Assembly (NCBI GenBank): GCA_003049485.1
Contig: PYST01000006.1
Coordinates: 1-64,000, forward strand
Direction: 5' to 3'
DNA from: Ophioceras dolichostomum
Lineage: Eukaryota > Ascomycota > Sordariomycetes > Magnaporthales > Ophioceraceae
Length of the DNA: 64,000 bases
Positions 1 to 12,222 of this stretch are shown one piece after another; the stretch's first letter is position 1, and each line of letters begins with the position of its first letter. Below the pieces are notes generated by a model that had not been told where the DNA came from, searched no databases, and worked only from the letters and a program-made list of their open reading frames with translations. A program made the position numbers and the translations under genes.

Positions 1-406
1 AGTCGCGATGCCAAGAAAAAGTGTACCGGGTGATGATATGTACCGGGTGATGATGAACCACGTTATCTAAAATGCTTTTTGCTTTTGAATCCTGCGTTTC
101 TCTCCACAAAAAAAAAATCCCATTTCCGTCCCTTCAATTCCTGGATTGCCTTGTTAAGGGTCCAGATTCCTTGGTGTCTCAAACGGACACGCACATGCCA
201 TTTCGCCGGTGCAACGCGTAACTTTGACCAACATAAACTAAGATAAAATAAATTGAAACAGTCATGTAAGAATGTGTGAAAATGTGGTGGAGTATGGTGC
301 TGATTAGGTACCTGAGATAGCCATCCACATAAGAGGCGGTCCCGGAGAGTACCTAAATGGCGGGCAGAAGAAACATAGATTGAAAAATATTCTCTTCAAG
401 TCTCGG
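1..406. other. Intergenic, 3' flank of the ARS-binding protein 2 gene
   Basis: No gene is visible. The segment is rather AT-rich and lies downstream of the stop codon at 407. A 15-nt stretch is repeated in direct orientation at about 23-37 and 40-54 (17-nt period). The window starts here, so a feature further left cannot be excluded. Confidence 0.6.
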
Positions 407-3048
407 TCAGCCCTTCTGGCGATCAAGTCGCGGATCCCTCAGCGCCTCCATGACCGCGAACTGCAGCCGAGACGCCTCCTGGTCCTTGCGGCGATACATC
501 TCGGCGAGCTCCGTGTACTTCTGCTTCCACTCCTCGGCCGAGAGCTCGTAGAGCTGGCCCCTGGCTCGCTTTTGCTGCTGCGCATCGCTCCCGTCCTCTG
601 TGGAGCTGTCCATCGCCGCGTCCGGCGAGACGGTCCGCCCTTCAGTGGCAGTTGTCGCACCAGAGGCGGGGATCTCAGGAGGAGCATTCGCAGGGGCGGC
701 GGCTGGATTTGGTGGGGCAGTAGAGGCCATAGCAGCAGCGGCAATAGCCGCATCGCCAGCATCGGGCGGCCGCTTCCACCGGTCGTGGCGGACGGACTCG
801 TTCATCGAGTACGTGCCCTTGAGGTCGCCCAGCTGCAGCTGCCAGTCGCAGATATACTTGGTGTGGTCGGAGCAGACTTCGACGAGCGTGATCTTGAGGG
901 AGGTCGTCGTCATGAGCAGCTTCCCTCCAGCAAGCGCCGAGACGTTGATCAAGAAACCCTCGGTGGTGGTGGCTGCCTTTTGCAGGTTCTCGATCACGGT
1001 CTTAACGATGGCGTAGGCCTCGTCCACGCCGCAGCGCGGGATCTGCTTGCCGTTCTTGTCGAACCAGTTGGCTGTCATGATTTCGTGTACGAAGAAGCCC
1101 TCCAGGCCGTCTAGGTTCGTCCGGTCGGTCGGGTCCTTGTAGCGAATTTTGGGCGGAGGCGAGCGGCACTGGTGAGGGGGCTCGCCTGCCGCCAAGTGCG
1201 GGCCACTGTTAGGGTTGCTGTTGTGGTCGCCATTGCTACTACTGGTTGTGGTGCCACCCTGTGTTTCTGGTTCTGGCGGCGGCGGGTTTGAGCCGCCGTT
1301 GAGGTGCGAGGTAAAGTGGACCGCGCCCGCATCCTTGGCCTCGGAGTGGTGCGGCGGTGGTGGTAGCGGCGCTATCATATCACCGTTCATGACTGGTGCT
1401 GTCTCGCCGTTCACCATGACCACGGGCGGGGGTGTCGCTAGCCGAACTTCTCCGCTGGGTATCTTCGGCACTTGGAGTGACAACCGGCCTGGTTTCGGGG
1501 GTCGTGGGTTCGGGGGGATAGGAGGACCCTGGAGGGTGAGTGGAGAGGATGTCAAAGATGCCGCGGCGATTGGTGTGGGGGCGGGTGGTGGTGGTGTCGC
1601 GTTCTGGACCAACACGTGGCCCGGCGATGAAAACGTGTCCGAGTTACTTCTTGCATGGCTCGACTCTATGGGACTCGTTCCGAGAGTCGGCGGAGGGGCA
1701 TCTGTGGGGAAGGCTGAGAATGGTCCATCGTTGGCATTACGGTTGATCGGTGGGCGGCCTCTGGTTTTGCCGGACCCTCCTGGACCGCTCCTCCAAGCCG
1801 ACGAGACGACCTTTGGCCCGTGCCTCTTGTGGCCTGGTTTGGTTTTCGACGGGGTGATGGCAGACTTGGGTTCATCGGCCCAGAATGCCGCCCTCGTTGA
1901 CGGGGTGACCGCGGAATGAGGGTAAGCCGACAGGGGGGGCTGACTATGATGCAGCTCGTTGACCCAAGGATGGCCTGACAAGGGTGCTGCGGCCGCGCTC
2001 AGTGCCAGACGGCTGTCTGCGGTCTGGGGGAACAAGGAGGAAGCCCGGCCGTCCCCTGGATGCGCCGACCACGGGTCCAGCGCATCCGGCCGGGTGGCGG
2101 TGCTCGCCGTCGAGAATTCATCTGCCATGGGGGACTCGAGTCTTGGCAGCTTGGATGGCGACTTGTTGGCCTCATCCTCCTCGCGTGTCCGTCTCCCTCT
2201 TCGTGGCCTAATTTGGGGGAGCAGGGCGCGCAGCGCCATATCATCCTCCGGCAAGACGCCATCTCTGGCCGTCTCAAGGATGGGGGTATTTTCGGGGGGA
2301 ATCTGGGTCCAGTACGAATGTGCATTGTCATGCAGATAGTCGAAGAATGCATCGATGTGCATGGATTTCATCCACCGCTAAGACGATGTATGTCAGCCTC
2401 GTGCTCGTAGTCTGAGGGAGCCCCATATTTAAATGGTGATTGACGAATAGGTGGAATTCACTACACGGGTGGGATGGATGGGATGGATGAGATAGATGAG
2501 ATGGATGAGATCTGCGTTACCTTCAACCGGACCGCATATTGTTGGATCTTCTGTGAGCTCTGGTTCTTCTCCTGGTTCGGGGGCTCGACGCCGAGTCTCA
2601 GCGCCAGATCGCCCCAGGTCTTGATCTCATCCTTGAGAATCAACTTCCCTATCAGCTCATAGAGCACGAAAGTACTGAAGACCTTCCCCTCGCTCTTTGG
2701 GGGTACCCGGAATGCGTCCTTCAGCGAGGTTGGGTCCGTCTCGGGAGGCACGGCCGGGTTGCAGTGGAGAATGAACCGGACGTAGGCATCCTCGATGGTG
2801 TCCTCGGTGACGTTCCTGTCCGGGAGCGACGGGCGCCGGAGATTGGGACTAGGATGGGGTTGAGGATGAGGATGAACATGGGTATGGGGATGTTGCGGTG
2901 ATGCCAATGAAGCCCTCATGTGCGGCGCATTCCGGACAGTGGTCGGCGAGGCGGAGAGCAGGCCATTGGTGCCGGTGGGTCGCTGCATCATGGTGGGCGC
3001 ACCAAGTTTCATGCCATGAACGGCGGCGGGATTCCGACCGGGTGACAA
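407..3048 (-). CDS. abp2: ARS-binding protein 2 (Abp2) family protein
   Basis: Two exons, 3048-2521 and 2377-407, give 832 residues. The intron has a GTAACG donor and a TTAG acceptor, and the join reads through in frame. Residues about 80-210 resemble the fungal ARS-binding protein 2 domain: an acidic stretch, a globular part with FVLYELIGKL, then QQYAVRLK-RWMKSMHIDAFF across the splice junction. A long Pro/Ser/Thr-rich linker (about 215-580) leads to a second conserved block (about 590-712, containing FFVHEIMTANWF) and a charged helix at the C terminus (about 785-832). Fission yeast Abp2 binds replication-origin (ARS) sequences; a nuclear DNA-binding role here is by family. The ATG at 3048 is the first in frame; an upstream non-coding exon is possible. 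The family name comes from recalled conserved blocks, not a search. Confidence 0.75.
2461..2515. repeat. GATGG/GATGA tandem repeat inside the Abp2 intron
   Basis: A short imperfect array of GGGATGGAT and GAGATGGAT-like units lies just inside the 5' end of the Abp2 intron (minus strand). Read through, it would encode Ser-Ile repeats before a stop. It looks like a simple minisatellite. Confidence 0.6.
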
Positions 3049-5804
3049 AACACGCCCAGCTGACGAGCACGAGCTCTAGCTCTAGCCCCAGATCCAGTAG
3101 CTGCCGAACTCCGATTCCTGACTCCTAACTGCTGAGTCCTCAGTCTGAGTGGGGACCGGAGTTGAGACCGGGATCGGGGCCGACTGGTCGGCTTCCTAGC
3201 AGAAGTGACAGGAGTGATAGGAGGAGCAAAATGGTATGGTTGATCCCAGCAGTTAGAGTGTCGGTGGTTTTCGGACCTTTCTTCTCTCTTCGTCTGTTCT
3301 TGTCGCCCCCCTCTTTTGCGATTATTTTCTCCGGCCTACCCCTTTTCAGCTTCCCAGGGCATGAAAATCACGTCCCAACCAACCCCAACATGCAGCGGCG
3401 ATGGTTGATGGTGGTGGGCATTGGTCTTGGTCGCGATACAGGGGTGGGGAGTGATAGAATGGGGACCAGCAAGTTGGCGTTGTAGAGTGAGGAGCGGGTT
3501 TACTTCCGTAATAAAGTGGTGATCGCCGCCTCGTGAGCTCGTCTTTCCGTCGTGGAACTCCCCCGACCCAAACTTTTATAACCAATGGAACGATTGCAGT
3601 AAACAAATGGCACGCACCAGGGTCCAGGACGCGTGGTGAGGCTGGGCTGGGCTGGGCTGAGCCCGCTGGCGCTGATAGTCAAGGGGTTCAGGTGGTGTTC
3701 AGTTATTGATGGTAGGATGGAGAGTTATGGTTGATAGGTCCAAGGTTAGTTGGGTGGTTGTCTTTTGCCCACGTTCGGACGGAATGGACTTGTTTTGCGG
3801 GCTGGTTCTCCCAGTTGAGCGCTGACTGAGTCGACGGATTGAAGGGATGAATTTTGCGGGGAAGAGCTGGGAGCTGAGCGGGAGTTGGGTTAAATGGAAT
3901 GTATGTACCAGACGGCACACGCCCAAGAAACGTCTGGTTCATGAACCAGTGTCACCAACCATGTCTCACAACCGTGGCAACGGTGCGCAGGGATTAGGGA
4001 AACGACTCGAGCGTCCGGCGACAGCCGATAAATTGGACAGGAACAGGGAGACAAACTTTGGCAAACGGGCCGACAAACGACTCCCGCAAAGCGCGCGAAG
4101 TGGCATATGAACGATAATTGAGAAAAGTAGAAGTTCTAGGTTGGCTGCTGGTGGGAAGTCTTTGCCTGAGTCCAGCCAGCATCTTACACCCCAAGATCAG
4201 CCGCCCGCCCAGCCTCCCTCCACATCTCGTTCGCCCAAGCTTTTCGGGGTCCTCAATTGTCGGCCAAAAATAGATCCCATGCCATGAGAGGACCCAGAAA
4301 GACCCGGACAGCGAGAGACCCAGAGAGACCCCAGCAAGACAGAAGGCGGTAGCGGCAGAGGAAGAATTCTCGCCTCCCAGATCATCATCTCGATTGCCAC
4401 TGTGAGCTATGTGAAAACGAATACAAGCCAATTGCGTACTTCGCACAAAGGTAAAACAACCTCGCTAATTGAACCTGTCTAACGTTGGCGACATATTGAG
4501 GAAGGCCTATGTTTTTTTTTTTTCTCTCTCTCTCTCTTCTTGTTTCTTCTCCCTCCCTCCCTCCCTCTCCCTCCCTCCCTCTCCCTCATTACGCCTCTTC
4601 CTTGTGTCACTTTCTGCCTTCACATATTTCCTTTCCAAGGAGTTTTGCTCGAGGGCCACCGTGCGCACACCAAGTCATCAATCCCTTAGAACCTCAGGAT
4701 AGGCAAGAGCGAAATGAGGGCCAATCAATCTGAGCTTACTTTCATCTCTCTCTTTAGCTCATATCTCGCTTGCTCGACGGCGAGGTACCTACAGAAGAGT
4801 TGCCTAAGAGTTGAAGATTTCAAGAGGTGAGGACGGACACGCTGATCAGACTGGCCAGACGCGACATACTGCGGAACCGACGAGGAGCAAGGGCACTATG
4901 AAGTCTGGTATGAACACCATCTGAGGGTTGCCCGTGTCAGCTGTGCTCGCTTACCTCAGCTGGCGGTGCATGAGAAGGACTCAATAAAAAAATATCACAT
5001 GCAAATAAGCCTAGACGGCATGTTCCTGCGCACTGCACAGCAGCATCTAGGATTTTCACCGCCTGCCAGGTTGCCATTGCAGGTTTGTGACGGACACAGT
5101 ACCGTCGCATCTCTCTCAATCTACTGGACATCTTCCCGTATCTGCCTGGAGCTGGCACGGACAGCCATCATTACCGGTCTCCAGGTCAGAGAACGTGGAA
5201 GTGACGCAGAAGGGAAAGGGGTACTGTGATAGTTGGGCAGTCATGTGACTAGGTTCCATCCTGGGAAGCTCAATATGCGGGGCACGTTCTGAGCCGGCAT
5301 CGGTTCGGCATAGACTCCAACCATCCTTCCCGTTCAGTGGCACCGTACCTCGGCTGCGCGTCCCTCACTCACTGCTGCAAGGTTATGGTTGACGGCGGCT
5401 TTGGTTGGCACCAGACTGCACTGACAGCATGGAACTCATGGAACTCACTAGGTGTCAACGCTCGTTTGTATAGCCGCTCCTGACTCCACGTCACGGGCTT
5501 CTACGGCCAACTCCTACTCATGCGTCCATTTCCCAGAGGCTGGGATCTCTAAAGGGATGCTTGCGCAGACTCGCCACCGCTTCCCATGAATAACCCAATC
5601 CTCTCGACCCTCTTTCTCCCAGATACTGCCTCCTTCCCTCCACATCTGTATCTGTCCGCTGTATCTGTCCGCAATCCTCGACGCGATCCTCCTCCTCCTC
5701 TTCCTTTCAGCCTCTCCTAGCCTCCGCCAGTAGCAAGCAGCAGGCACCGCCTCGATTTCCAACGTACCGATCCTCCCGAAGAACGGTAAAGAAGACCGCA
5801 AACA
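3049..5804. other. 2.75-kb divergent intergenic region (Abp2 / PMP47)
   Basis: No convincing gene. Open frames of up to 150 codons occur (for example 3994-4446 on the minus strand), but they lack recognisable domains and look like chance ORFs. The region should hold both promoters and 5' UTRs. It includes a pyrimidine-rich tract at 4512-4587. Confidence 0.5.
4512..4587. repeat. Polypyrimidine tract: T12, (CT)n, (CCCT)n
   Basis: A run of twelve T is followed by about seven CT units and then CCCT-type repeats to about 4587. This is simple-sequence DNA in the intergenic region. Pyrimidine tracts of this kind are common near fungal promoters, but its position does not show which gene, if any, it serves. 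Confidence 0.7.
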
Positions 5805-7103
5805 ATGGTGGCAGCTTCGAAGCCAGTCATCCCCCCGAACGACAATGTCGCCCACGCCCTGGCTGGTGCGGGAGGGGGGATTATCTCCATGATCCTGACG
5901 TGCGTAGTTGCCGCTTACCGAATACACCCTCGTCCCCCTCTAGTTGACTGGAGGGTCCCCAAAGACTAACATGCGGATCTCTCCTCATTGCACACCAAAC
6001 TCAGCTACCCACTAGTAACCCTCTCCACCCGGGCCCAGGTCGAATCCCGCCGCGCCTCCCTTCCGTTCCTCCAGGCGGTGCGCCAGCTCGTCGCGCGCGA
6101 AGGCGCCGGGGGTCTCTACGCGGGCCTCTCCTCCGCGCTGTTCGGTATTAGCGTCACCAACTTCGTCTACTACTACTGGTACGAGTGGACGCGCGCCTTT
6201 TTCGAGGCCGCCGCGGCCCGCGCAGGCCGCGCCTCCAAGAAGCTAACCACCGTCGAGTCCATGCTCGCGGGTGCCCTGGCCGGCTCCGCCACCGTGCTCA
6301 TCACCAACCCGATCTGGGTCGTCAACACGCGCATGACCACGCGCAAGCGCCAGGTCGAGACCGCCGTTAGGGACGACGACGTCGAGGAGGCTGCTGCTGC
6401 TGCCGCCGCGGTGAAAAACCCGACAGGAGAAGAAGCGGCACCCGCCACCACGGAGACGACGACGGAGGAAGAGAAGGAAAAAACCGAGGAGGAGAAGAAG
6501 AGGGCGGAAGAAGCCATCATCAAGAAGCGCGTCGCGGCCGCCACGCCGGGGACGGTGGAGACGCTCATCTCGCTGGTGCGGCACGAGGGGCCCCAGGCGC
6601 TGTTCCGCGGCGTGGTGCCCGCGCTCGTCCTGGTGATCAACCCGATCCTGCAGTACACGCTGTTCGAGCAGCTCAAGAACGCCGTCGAGAAGAAGAGGCG
6701 CGTCACGCCGACCATCGCCTTCTTCCTGGGCGCGCTGGGCAAGCTGTTCGCCACGTCCATCACGTATCCGTACATCACCGTCAAGAGCCAGATGCACGTC
6801 GCCGACGAGGGCAAGAAGCCCGAGGGGATGACGCAGGCTATCAACAGGGTTATTAGGGAGGAGGGGTACGCTGGGCTGTACAAGGGTGAGTGGCTTGCAT
6901 TCTTTTCTTTCGCCCTCCTGCCGCGACCGCTGGCGTGTCGGTATGGAAATTATACTAATTAGGAATTTCGTTGGGGTGGGCGTGTAGGCATAGGTCCCAA
7001 GGTCAGCCAGAGCGTGCTAACTGCAGCGCTCCTGTTCGCCTTCAAGGATGTTCTTTATGAGCAGTCCGTGAAGCTCCGTGCGGCTGTTGCCAAGAAGGCG
7101 TAA
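5805..7103 (+). CDS. ant1: Peroxisomal adenine nucleotide transporter (PMP47/ANT1), mitochondrial carrier family
   Basis: Three exons, 5805-5899, 6005-6885 and 6988-7103, give 363 residues. It is a six-helix SLC25 carrier with three signature repeats: YPLVTLSTR near residue 32 (the degenerate peroxisomal form), NPIWVVNTRM in repeat 2 and YPYITVKSQM in repeat 3. The N-terminal ALAGAGGGIISMILTYPL block and LYKGIGPKVSQSVLTAA near the C terminus match PMP47. By family it exchanges cytosolic ATP for peroxisomal AMP, supplying fatty-acid activation for beta-oxidation. Between repeats 1 and 2 there is an acidic, Ala/Glu/Lys-rich insertion of about 55 residues (roughly 6370-6540), likely in an exposed loop. 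Introns are GTGCGT..CAG and GTGAGT..TAG. Confidence 0.88.
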
Positions 7104-7691
7104 AGGCAGTGAAGCGAGCGATGGGAGCCCCTCGTTGTGTGACTGACCGTGTGCTTCCGCATTGGCGTCCCCGTTCACATCCCCTCAAACCGCCCTCCTC
7201 GATATGTCGTCCAGCACTTCATAGTATTCAGGGATTTTGCATGCAACCGGACCAGGTGCAGCGTTACGGCTTGTTTGGTTGCAAGTTTGGGACATGTATC
7301 TGGACAGGCCAGTCGAGAGCATGAGGTTTGGATACCATACCATCTAGAGATAGATCCTCAACAACTGGCCCTAAAGGTCAATATTTGCGCATATCACATG
7401 CCTGGTGTCGCACCAATCTTATCCCTTCGTTCTGCTTCGTTTCCGTGTGTTACGCCGGTATAATACTGGTACGAACGGGAGCGTGTAATTAGATGGTATC
7501 TCAAAGGAGAGGGATGTGTTGGTGGTAAGGATTCCTTCACTCGCTTTACCAACATACCGGCGCCAACCCTCGAGGCGCATTTCCGACAAGGAGATATTTC
7601 CAGGGGGATATTGGTGGTTGCATACTTCCACTCGTAGCAGGCCTCGGCTTCGGCTGCTCGCCATCCGTCCATCCGTCCAACATCCCCTTTT
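7104..7691. other. Convergent intergenic region (PMP47 / MAK10)
   Basis: This separates the 3' ends of two convergent genes. I see no coding sequence or RNA gene; it should contain both 3' UTRs and polyadenylation sites. Confidence 0.5.
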
Positions 7692-10680
7692 TTATCGTTT
7701 GGTGGGCAGGCTAATAATCTTGGGTACGACCCACCACTCATGATACCCCTGTTCCGGCCGTGGCACCTCGGCCTTGATACCCAAGCGCACCGAGTCAATA
7801 TTTCCCTCTTTGAAGGTGCCGGCAGCAGCAGCGGCCTTGGCATTCCCGTACGCTTTGCGTATATTGGTGATGGCGATCGCGGCCGCGATGCACGACTTGG
7901 CGCCGTTCTTCACGTCGGCGACCCACCGCTCGTGCGTGGCGCCCCCGGCGAAGGCCTCCTTTTCGGTAAACTTGGCCATCGCATCGTAGGATTTGCGCGC
8001 GAGCGTCGCAGCCGCGCTGGCTTGCTCGAGCAGGTCGGGGAGCTTGACGTGTCCCTGAACGGCCTCGTACTCGAAAGTCTCGGGGTTCGGCATCTCGGGG
8101 AGTCCGATGGCGGCGAAGGGCTTCATGCGGACTTCGAAGCGCAGCTCGTCAGTGCTGTAGGGCCTGTTGGGCTTGGGGAGGAGCTTCAGCCGGTAGAGCA
8201 GCGCGTAGAGGCTCGCTAGCGCCGTGGCCAGCTCCGTGACGGCGCCGCTGTCCACCATGGCCGTCCGTAGGAAAGAGAGCGAGCGGGTGAACAGGGCCTC
8301 CTTGGCTGCGTTCAAGGGTTGCCTGGCCGTTGGCCTGGCCGTCGGCCCCAGTCCGTCTTCTCGCAGGTCATGCATGCTCTCCATCGTGAAGGTCCTGATG
8401 CGCTCGATGTGCATCCGGCGCTTGGAGGCCAGATATGATAGGTAGTAGTACATGCCCGCAAGCTCGTCCGGCTGGTAGATGTCGAGCTCGAAGCCCAGCT
8501 GGACGATCCACTCCATCAGCCGCAGCTTGTAAAAGTACGCCCATGAGGACAGGGGCAGTGAGTAGACGGGCTCGGAGGTCTGCGACGTCATGGGCTTCTC
8601 GTTGAGCTGGATCTGGAGCAACGTGTCGATCTCCTCAGCGTCAACCTGCAAGACCTCCCAGTCCTGGATTGCGTGGCAGAAGTTACGCCTGATGCGGCAC
8701 CGATTCTGGCTCAGAGCCCGGAAGATCTCCAGGTACGACTGCGCTGCCCGCTGCCGGAACATTTCCATCTGATGAGCCACCGCGAACCGGTCGTCATTCG
8801 GGGTTTCAACCATGTCGTTTGCTCGGTCGAGCAGTGGGCTGCAGGGAAGAACGACCAGGGCCAGATCGTCGTCGAGTATCTGTCGGATGCTCATGGAGCC
8901 CAGGACGATGTTGTCTTTGTAGATGTAGCTTTGGAGGAGCGCCCGGATGTAGACAAGGGGTTGGGGCTTCTTGCTTTGGAACCACTGGACAAAGTTCTGC
9001 ATCAAATGGTCAGCTGGCTGCAGCTCGATCATGGGGAAAAGATCAGCAGTCGGGGATTGGGTTGTGATATCTTACAAGGAGATTCTGAGAGTCTGTGTAC
9101 TTCAGCACGTCGTTAACCTCTGCGCCGTCTACGCACAGCCTCTTGAAATGACCATATGCCTCTTCAAAGCTGAGTTCGACAATGGGCCGTGGAGGCATCG
9201 TGCTGGCAAGGCGACGCTGCAGTTTGGGACTGCAAGCGTCCGGCACAGGCTCGCCTAGCGGGTGTGAGGCGCGGATCTGTTCAAGGACGGCCCTCATCTC
9301 GATCCACGGTGTCTTAATCGACTCTGGCCAGCTTCGCAATTCCGTCAGCTCGATGGCGCGGAGGAACGCAAACCGGAACTGCAGTCTAAAGTCCAGTGCC
9401 TGTGCCATCTCCGTGGCCAAGTCCATGCTGTGCAGCAAGGTGCGGGCATCCTGGATGGAGTCTCGGATTTCTTCTCTATCGATGCGATCCAGAAGCGCCC
9501 GATGGTAGGTGTTGGTCACAAAGTCCTCTTCCTGTTGTCGATATTAGGCAGATGGGTGATCGCCAGCAGCGTTAGACAGTAGCGGACCTTTCAAAGTCTT
9601 GGGAGATGAGGACTAAGGCCTGGCGATAGGTCAGGGGTTCCACTGACCTCATAGTAGTGCTCGTACTTGATTCGTTCATTCACATGATAGCACGACTTCA
9701 CCAGGCCCAGGCAGTACGCCCTGAGCACGGTGTGCATGGGGTCCCTTGGAGTCCGATTCTGGTCAAGTGGAGAACGGATGAAATCGGCATCCTCGATAGT
9801 CGAGGGTTCTGGTGACAGCATGTTCTCGATGTAGATGTTGGTGAGGATGGTCTGAGAGAGCGGATAGCCAAGGTGCCAGGCAATCTATGAGTGGACAAGG
9901 CCAGTCGAGAAATTGCGAGGAAGGGGTTAGCAAAGCTCCCTCCTTCAGAGCCCCCTTCTCATGAGGACCAGGGCACGTATCACGTATGTACCTCATGGCA
10001 GAGCAGCTGGTCAATGATGCCGATCACCTCTGAAGGTAATAGGCGCCTGGCGACATCATAATCTGGGTCGAGGGACTCTCCCTCAGCCAAGCAGCCGCTA
10101 TCCATCTTGGGGTCCATGATCTAGGGTTCGTGTTAGCGATGGATTCATGTTAGCGATGATCTGCTGTAACGCCTAAAATCGAGGATGCAAAAGAAGTCCA
10201 GGTACGTCACAAACCTCCAAAGCCCCCACTGATTCAAACAGCGTGAAGTAGGCATCTTTGACGAGCTGGCCCGGTTTCAAAGCTTGCGACAAGAATCAGA
10301 GAGTCTCAAGGTTAGTGAGATGCAGGGGAACACTTAGAGCCAGAGATAAGGGGGATCTTTGAGAGGTCTCAGCGCGCGAACTTTTTGCTGCAGCCACGAA
10401 CTGGTCGGTGATATCAAAAGTGATGATGCCCTCGCTCTTGATGGCTGATGGCGCGTGTTGAGTCGCACGACTATCAAGACTCAGAGATGACAACCTTGCT
10501 GTAGATAGATGTTCATGAGCCAAATGCACTCTAGTAAGAAGGGATAGGTGCCTGGATAGCTGATTCGCCTTCCGGGGTACTTCATGACAGAGAGAGCTGA
10601 CCTATGCCGGACGCCTCAGAGTCCCCGCGATCTGCTGCATCGCCGGCCAGGCCGGAGCTGCCTGGAGGACCAGCAGACAT
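7692..10680 (-). CDS. mak10: NatC N-terminal acetyltransferase auxiliary subunit MAK10/NAA35
   Basis: Seven exons: 10680-10602, 10498-10382, 10282-10215, 10120-9992, 9884-9648, 9531-9076 and 9017-7692, giving 803 residues. All junctions keep frame; the last acceptor could instead be at 8996, also in phase. The Mak10 block is clear: DITDQFVAAAK, then GQLVKDAYFTLFESVGALE, IMDPKMDSG, LPSEVIGIIDQLLCHEIAWH and, further on, HLMQNFVQWFQ. In yeast and human, NatC (Naa30-Naa35-Naa38) acetylates N termini beginning with Met followed by a hydrophobic residue; this subunit scaffolds the catalytic one and anchors the complex to ribosomes. The length is slightly above the yeast and human proteins (about 730). 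The start at 10680 is chosen because exon 1 opens with ATG and is needed to reach the conserved block in phase. Confidence 0.88.
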
Positions 10681-11455
10681 CACGACGATGACGGTGATGG
10701 CGGGGAACAACCAACCAAGCCAAGAGACGCGCGGAAATCTCCGCCTGAAATGAGGTTTCCAAAATAATCTTAAAACTTGCGATCGAACATTCGCATTAGC
10801 TATTATAATTTGTCCCAGACAGACACTGGGAATACCGGTGCTAGTGAAACGGTTGGGAATGTAGAGCTGTGCTTAAGAGCCGTTGAGCCTTGTGCTAGTG
10901 ATGGTGTTCTACCGGGGCGGCGGAAGGCGGCAATGCCCCGAAAAAATTATGCCTAGAAGGTCCAATCAGATAAGATGGGAACCAAACCCCAGCGGAAACA
11001 GTGGCATCCTCCAGTCGCCAACAACAAAAGCAAATCAAGAATTAGGCGCAGACATAACCTCTGGTTGTTCAAATCAGGTTGCTTTCAGTACGTGACATTG
11101 ACAAATACCTAGGCAGACGGGCAGGAAAGGAGTGTGTGCTGTTATGAATCATCTGCCATGTGCCTGCGGGAGCCGTGACACCGGCCGAAGCCGAAGCCGG
11201 CACGTAAAAGCTAAACACCTATGCATGGAGCACGGCACCGTCGCGCAATAACGGAAAACACGCAGTTTGCGCTTTTGAGATTCCTCTGTTCGACATTTCC
11301 CGGTATCTATGATACAGGCTTTACACGGAGCAGGAGTGCCCATCTCCAAGTCTATCCATTCACCAATGCAAGACCCCCCAAAACCTCGGACAACATCATC
11401 GCTCTGCCCAACCATGCCCATTCTCTACCCCGTCCGGACAAAGCGTTCGGTTCGT
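10681..11455. other. Intergenic region upstream of MAK10
   Basis: About 775 nt between the MAK10 start and the 3' end of the ATP synthase epsilon gene. Short ORFs here (up to 90 codons) have no recognisable features. It probably holds the MAK10 promoter. Confidence 0.5.
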
Positions 11456-11866
11456 CTATGAGCTCGAGCCGGTCGTAGGTGTGGGAGCCGCGTTGGCCTC
11501 AGCCAGGCTTTGCGCCTCGCCCTGCTTGCCGTTCTGTTTCTCGTTGAGGCAATTTGCCGGCAATCAGCACTCAATTCCTCGTCGCCTGCATGTCCTGGCT
11601 GTCCCGCAAACTCACCGTCCACTTGACAAACTTGAGCTCCATCTCGCCTCTCCGCTCGACGGCCGGCCTCTGCTCCTCCTTCAGGCTTCGGCGGACGGCG
11701 CGGCCGGCAATGGCCAGATACCGGTTGTAGCTGGAGGGGGAGAGCTCATCTCGTTAGCTTGGTTGTGTCTTTTGCTCACACCCCGCGACGCAATCGCTGA
11801 AGTTTCCAAGACGGGAAAAGATCAATTGACTCACGTAATGCCAGCGGCTTTCCAAGCGAACACCAT
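11456..11866 (-). CDS. atp15: Mitochondrial F1 ATP synthase subunit epsilon
   Basis: Three exons, 11866-11835, 11730-11616 and 11533-11456, give 74 residues. It starts MVFAWKAAGITYNRYLAIA, the typical fungal epsilon N terminus, followed by AGRAVRRSLKEEQR and RGEMELKFVKW. The subunit sits in the central stalk of mitochondrial ATP synthase with gamma and delta and couples rotation to ATP synthesis. Like other epsilon subunits it has no cleavable presequence. The protein is too short and too split to show as one reading frame. Introns are GTGAGT..CAG in both cases. The C-terminal tail, rich in Ala, Thr and Ser, is probably disordered. Confidence 0.88.
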
Positions 11867-12222
11867 TTTGACGTCTTTTTTTCTTGATGCTGCGGCGGGG
11901 AGAGTTGTTGTGGTTGGATTTGGGCTTCCGGGAATGTTCGCTCTAGTCGGAAGAAAATGGATGGACCCAGCTGTCTACCGTGATGGAGCTCGGCCTCTCA
12001 GGCGCACAGTCACGTGATCGGATTACAGGGGGTGCCCCGGTAGAGGCCTCTACACTTCCAGAGTTCCCAAAAACAAGGAGCTCAGTACGGAATCTCTTGG
12101 AGGAAACCACCTTGGGCAGTAGATTTTTGTTTGCCTAGCAGAGTTTACTATATGCACAGGAACCCGCCGCGACCGTGGCGGTAGCTGTTGGTACATTTTA
12201 CATCCCCCCATGCCAGCCCAAT
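11867..12222. other. Promoter region of ATP synthase epsilon / 3' flank of QCR2
   Basis: A short gap between two genes on the same strand. No further gene is visible; it must contain the epsilon promoter and the QCR2 3' UTR. Confidence 0.5.

Noticed and set aside
3994..4446. 150-codon minus-strand ORF in the Abp2/PMP47 intergenic region
   Set aside because: No recognisable domain or splice context; it overlaps other random ORFs on both strands.
11828..11834. TGACTCA heptamer in the ATP synthase epsilon gene as a CPC1 site
   Set aside because: It overlaps the donor region of intron 1 inside the gene and is isolated, so chance is the simpler explanation.
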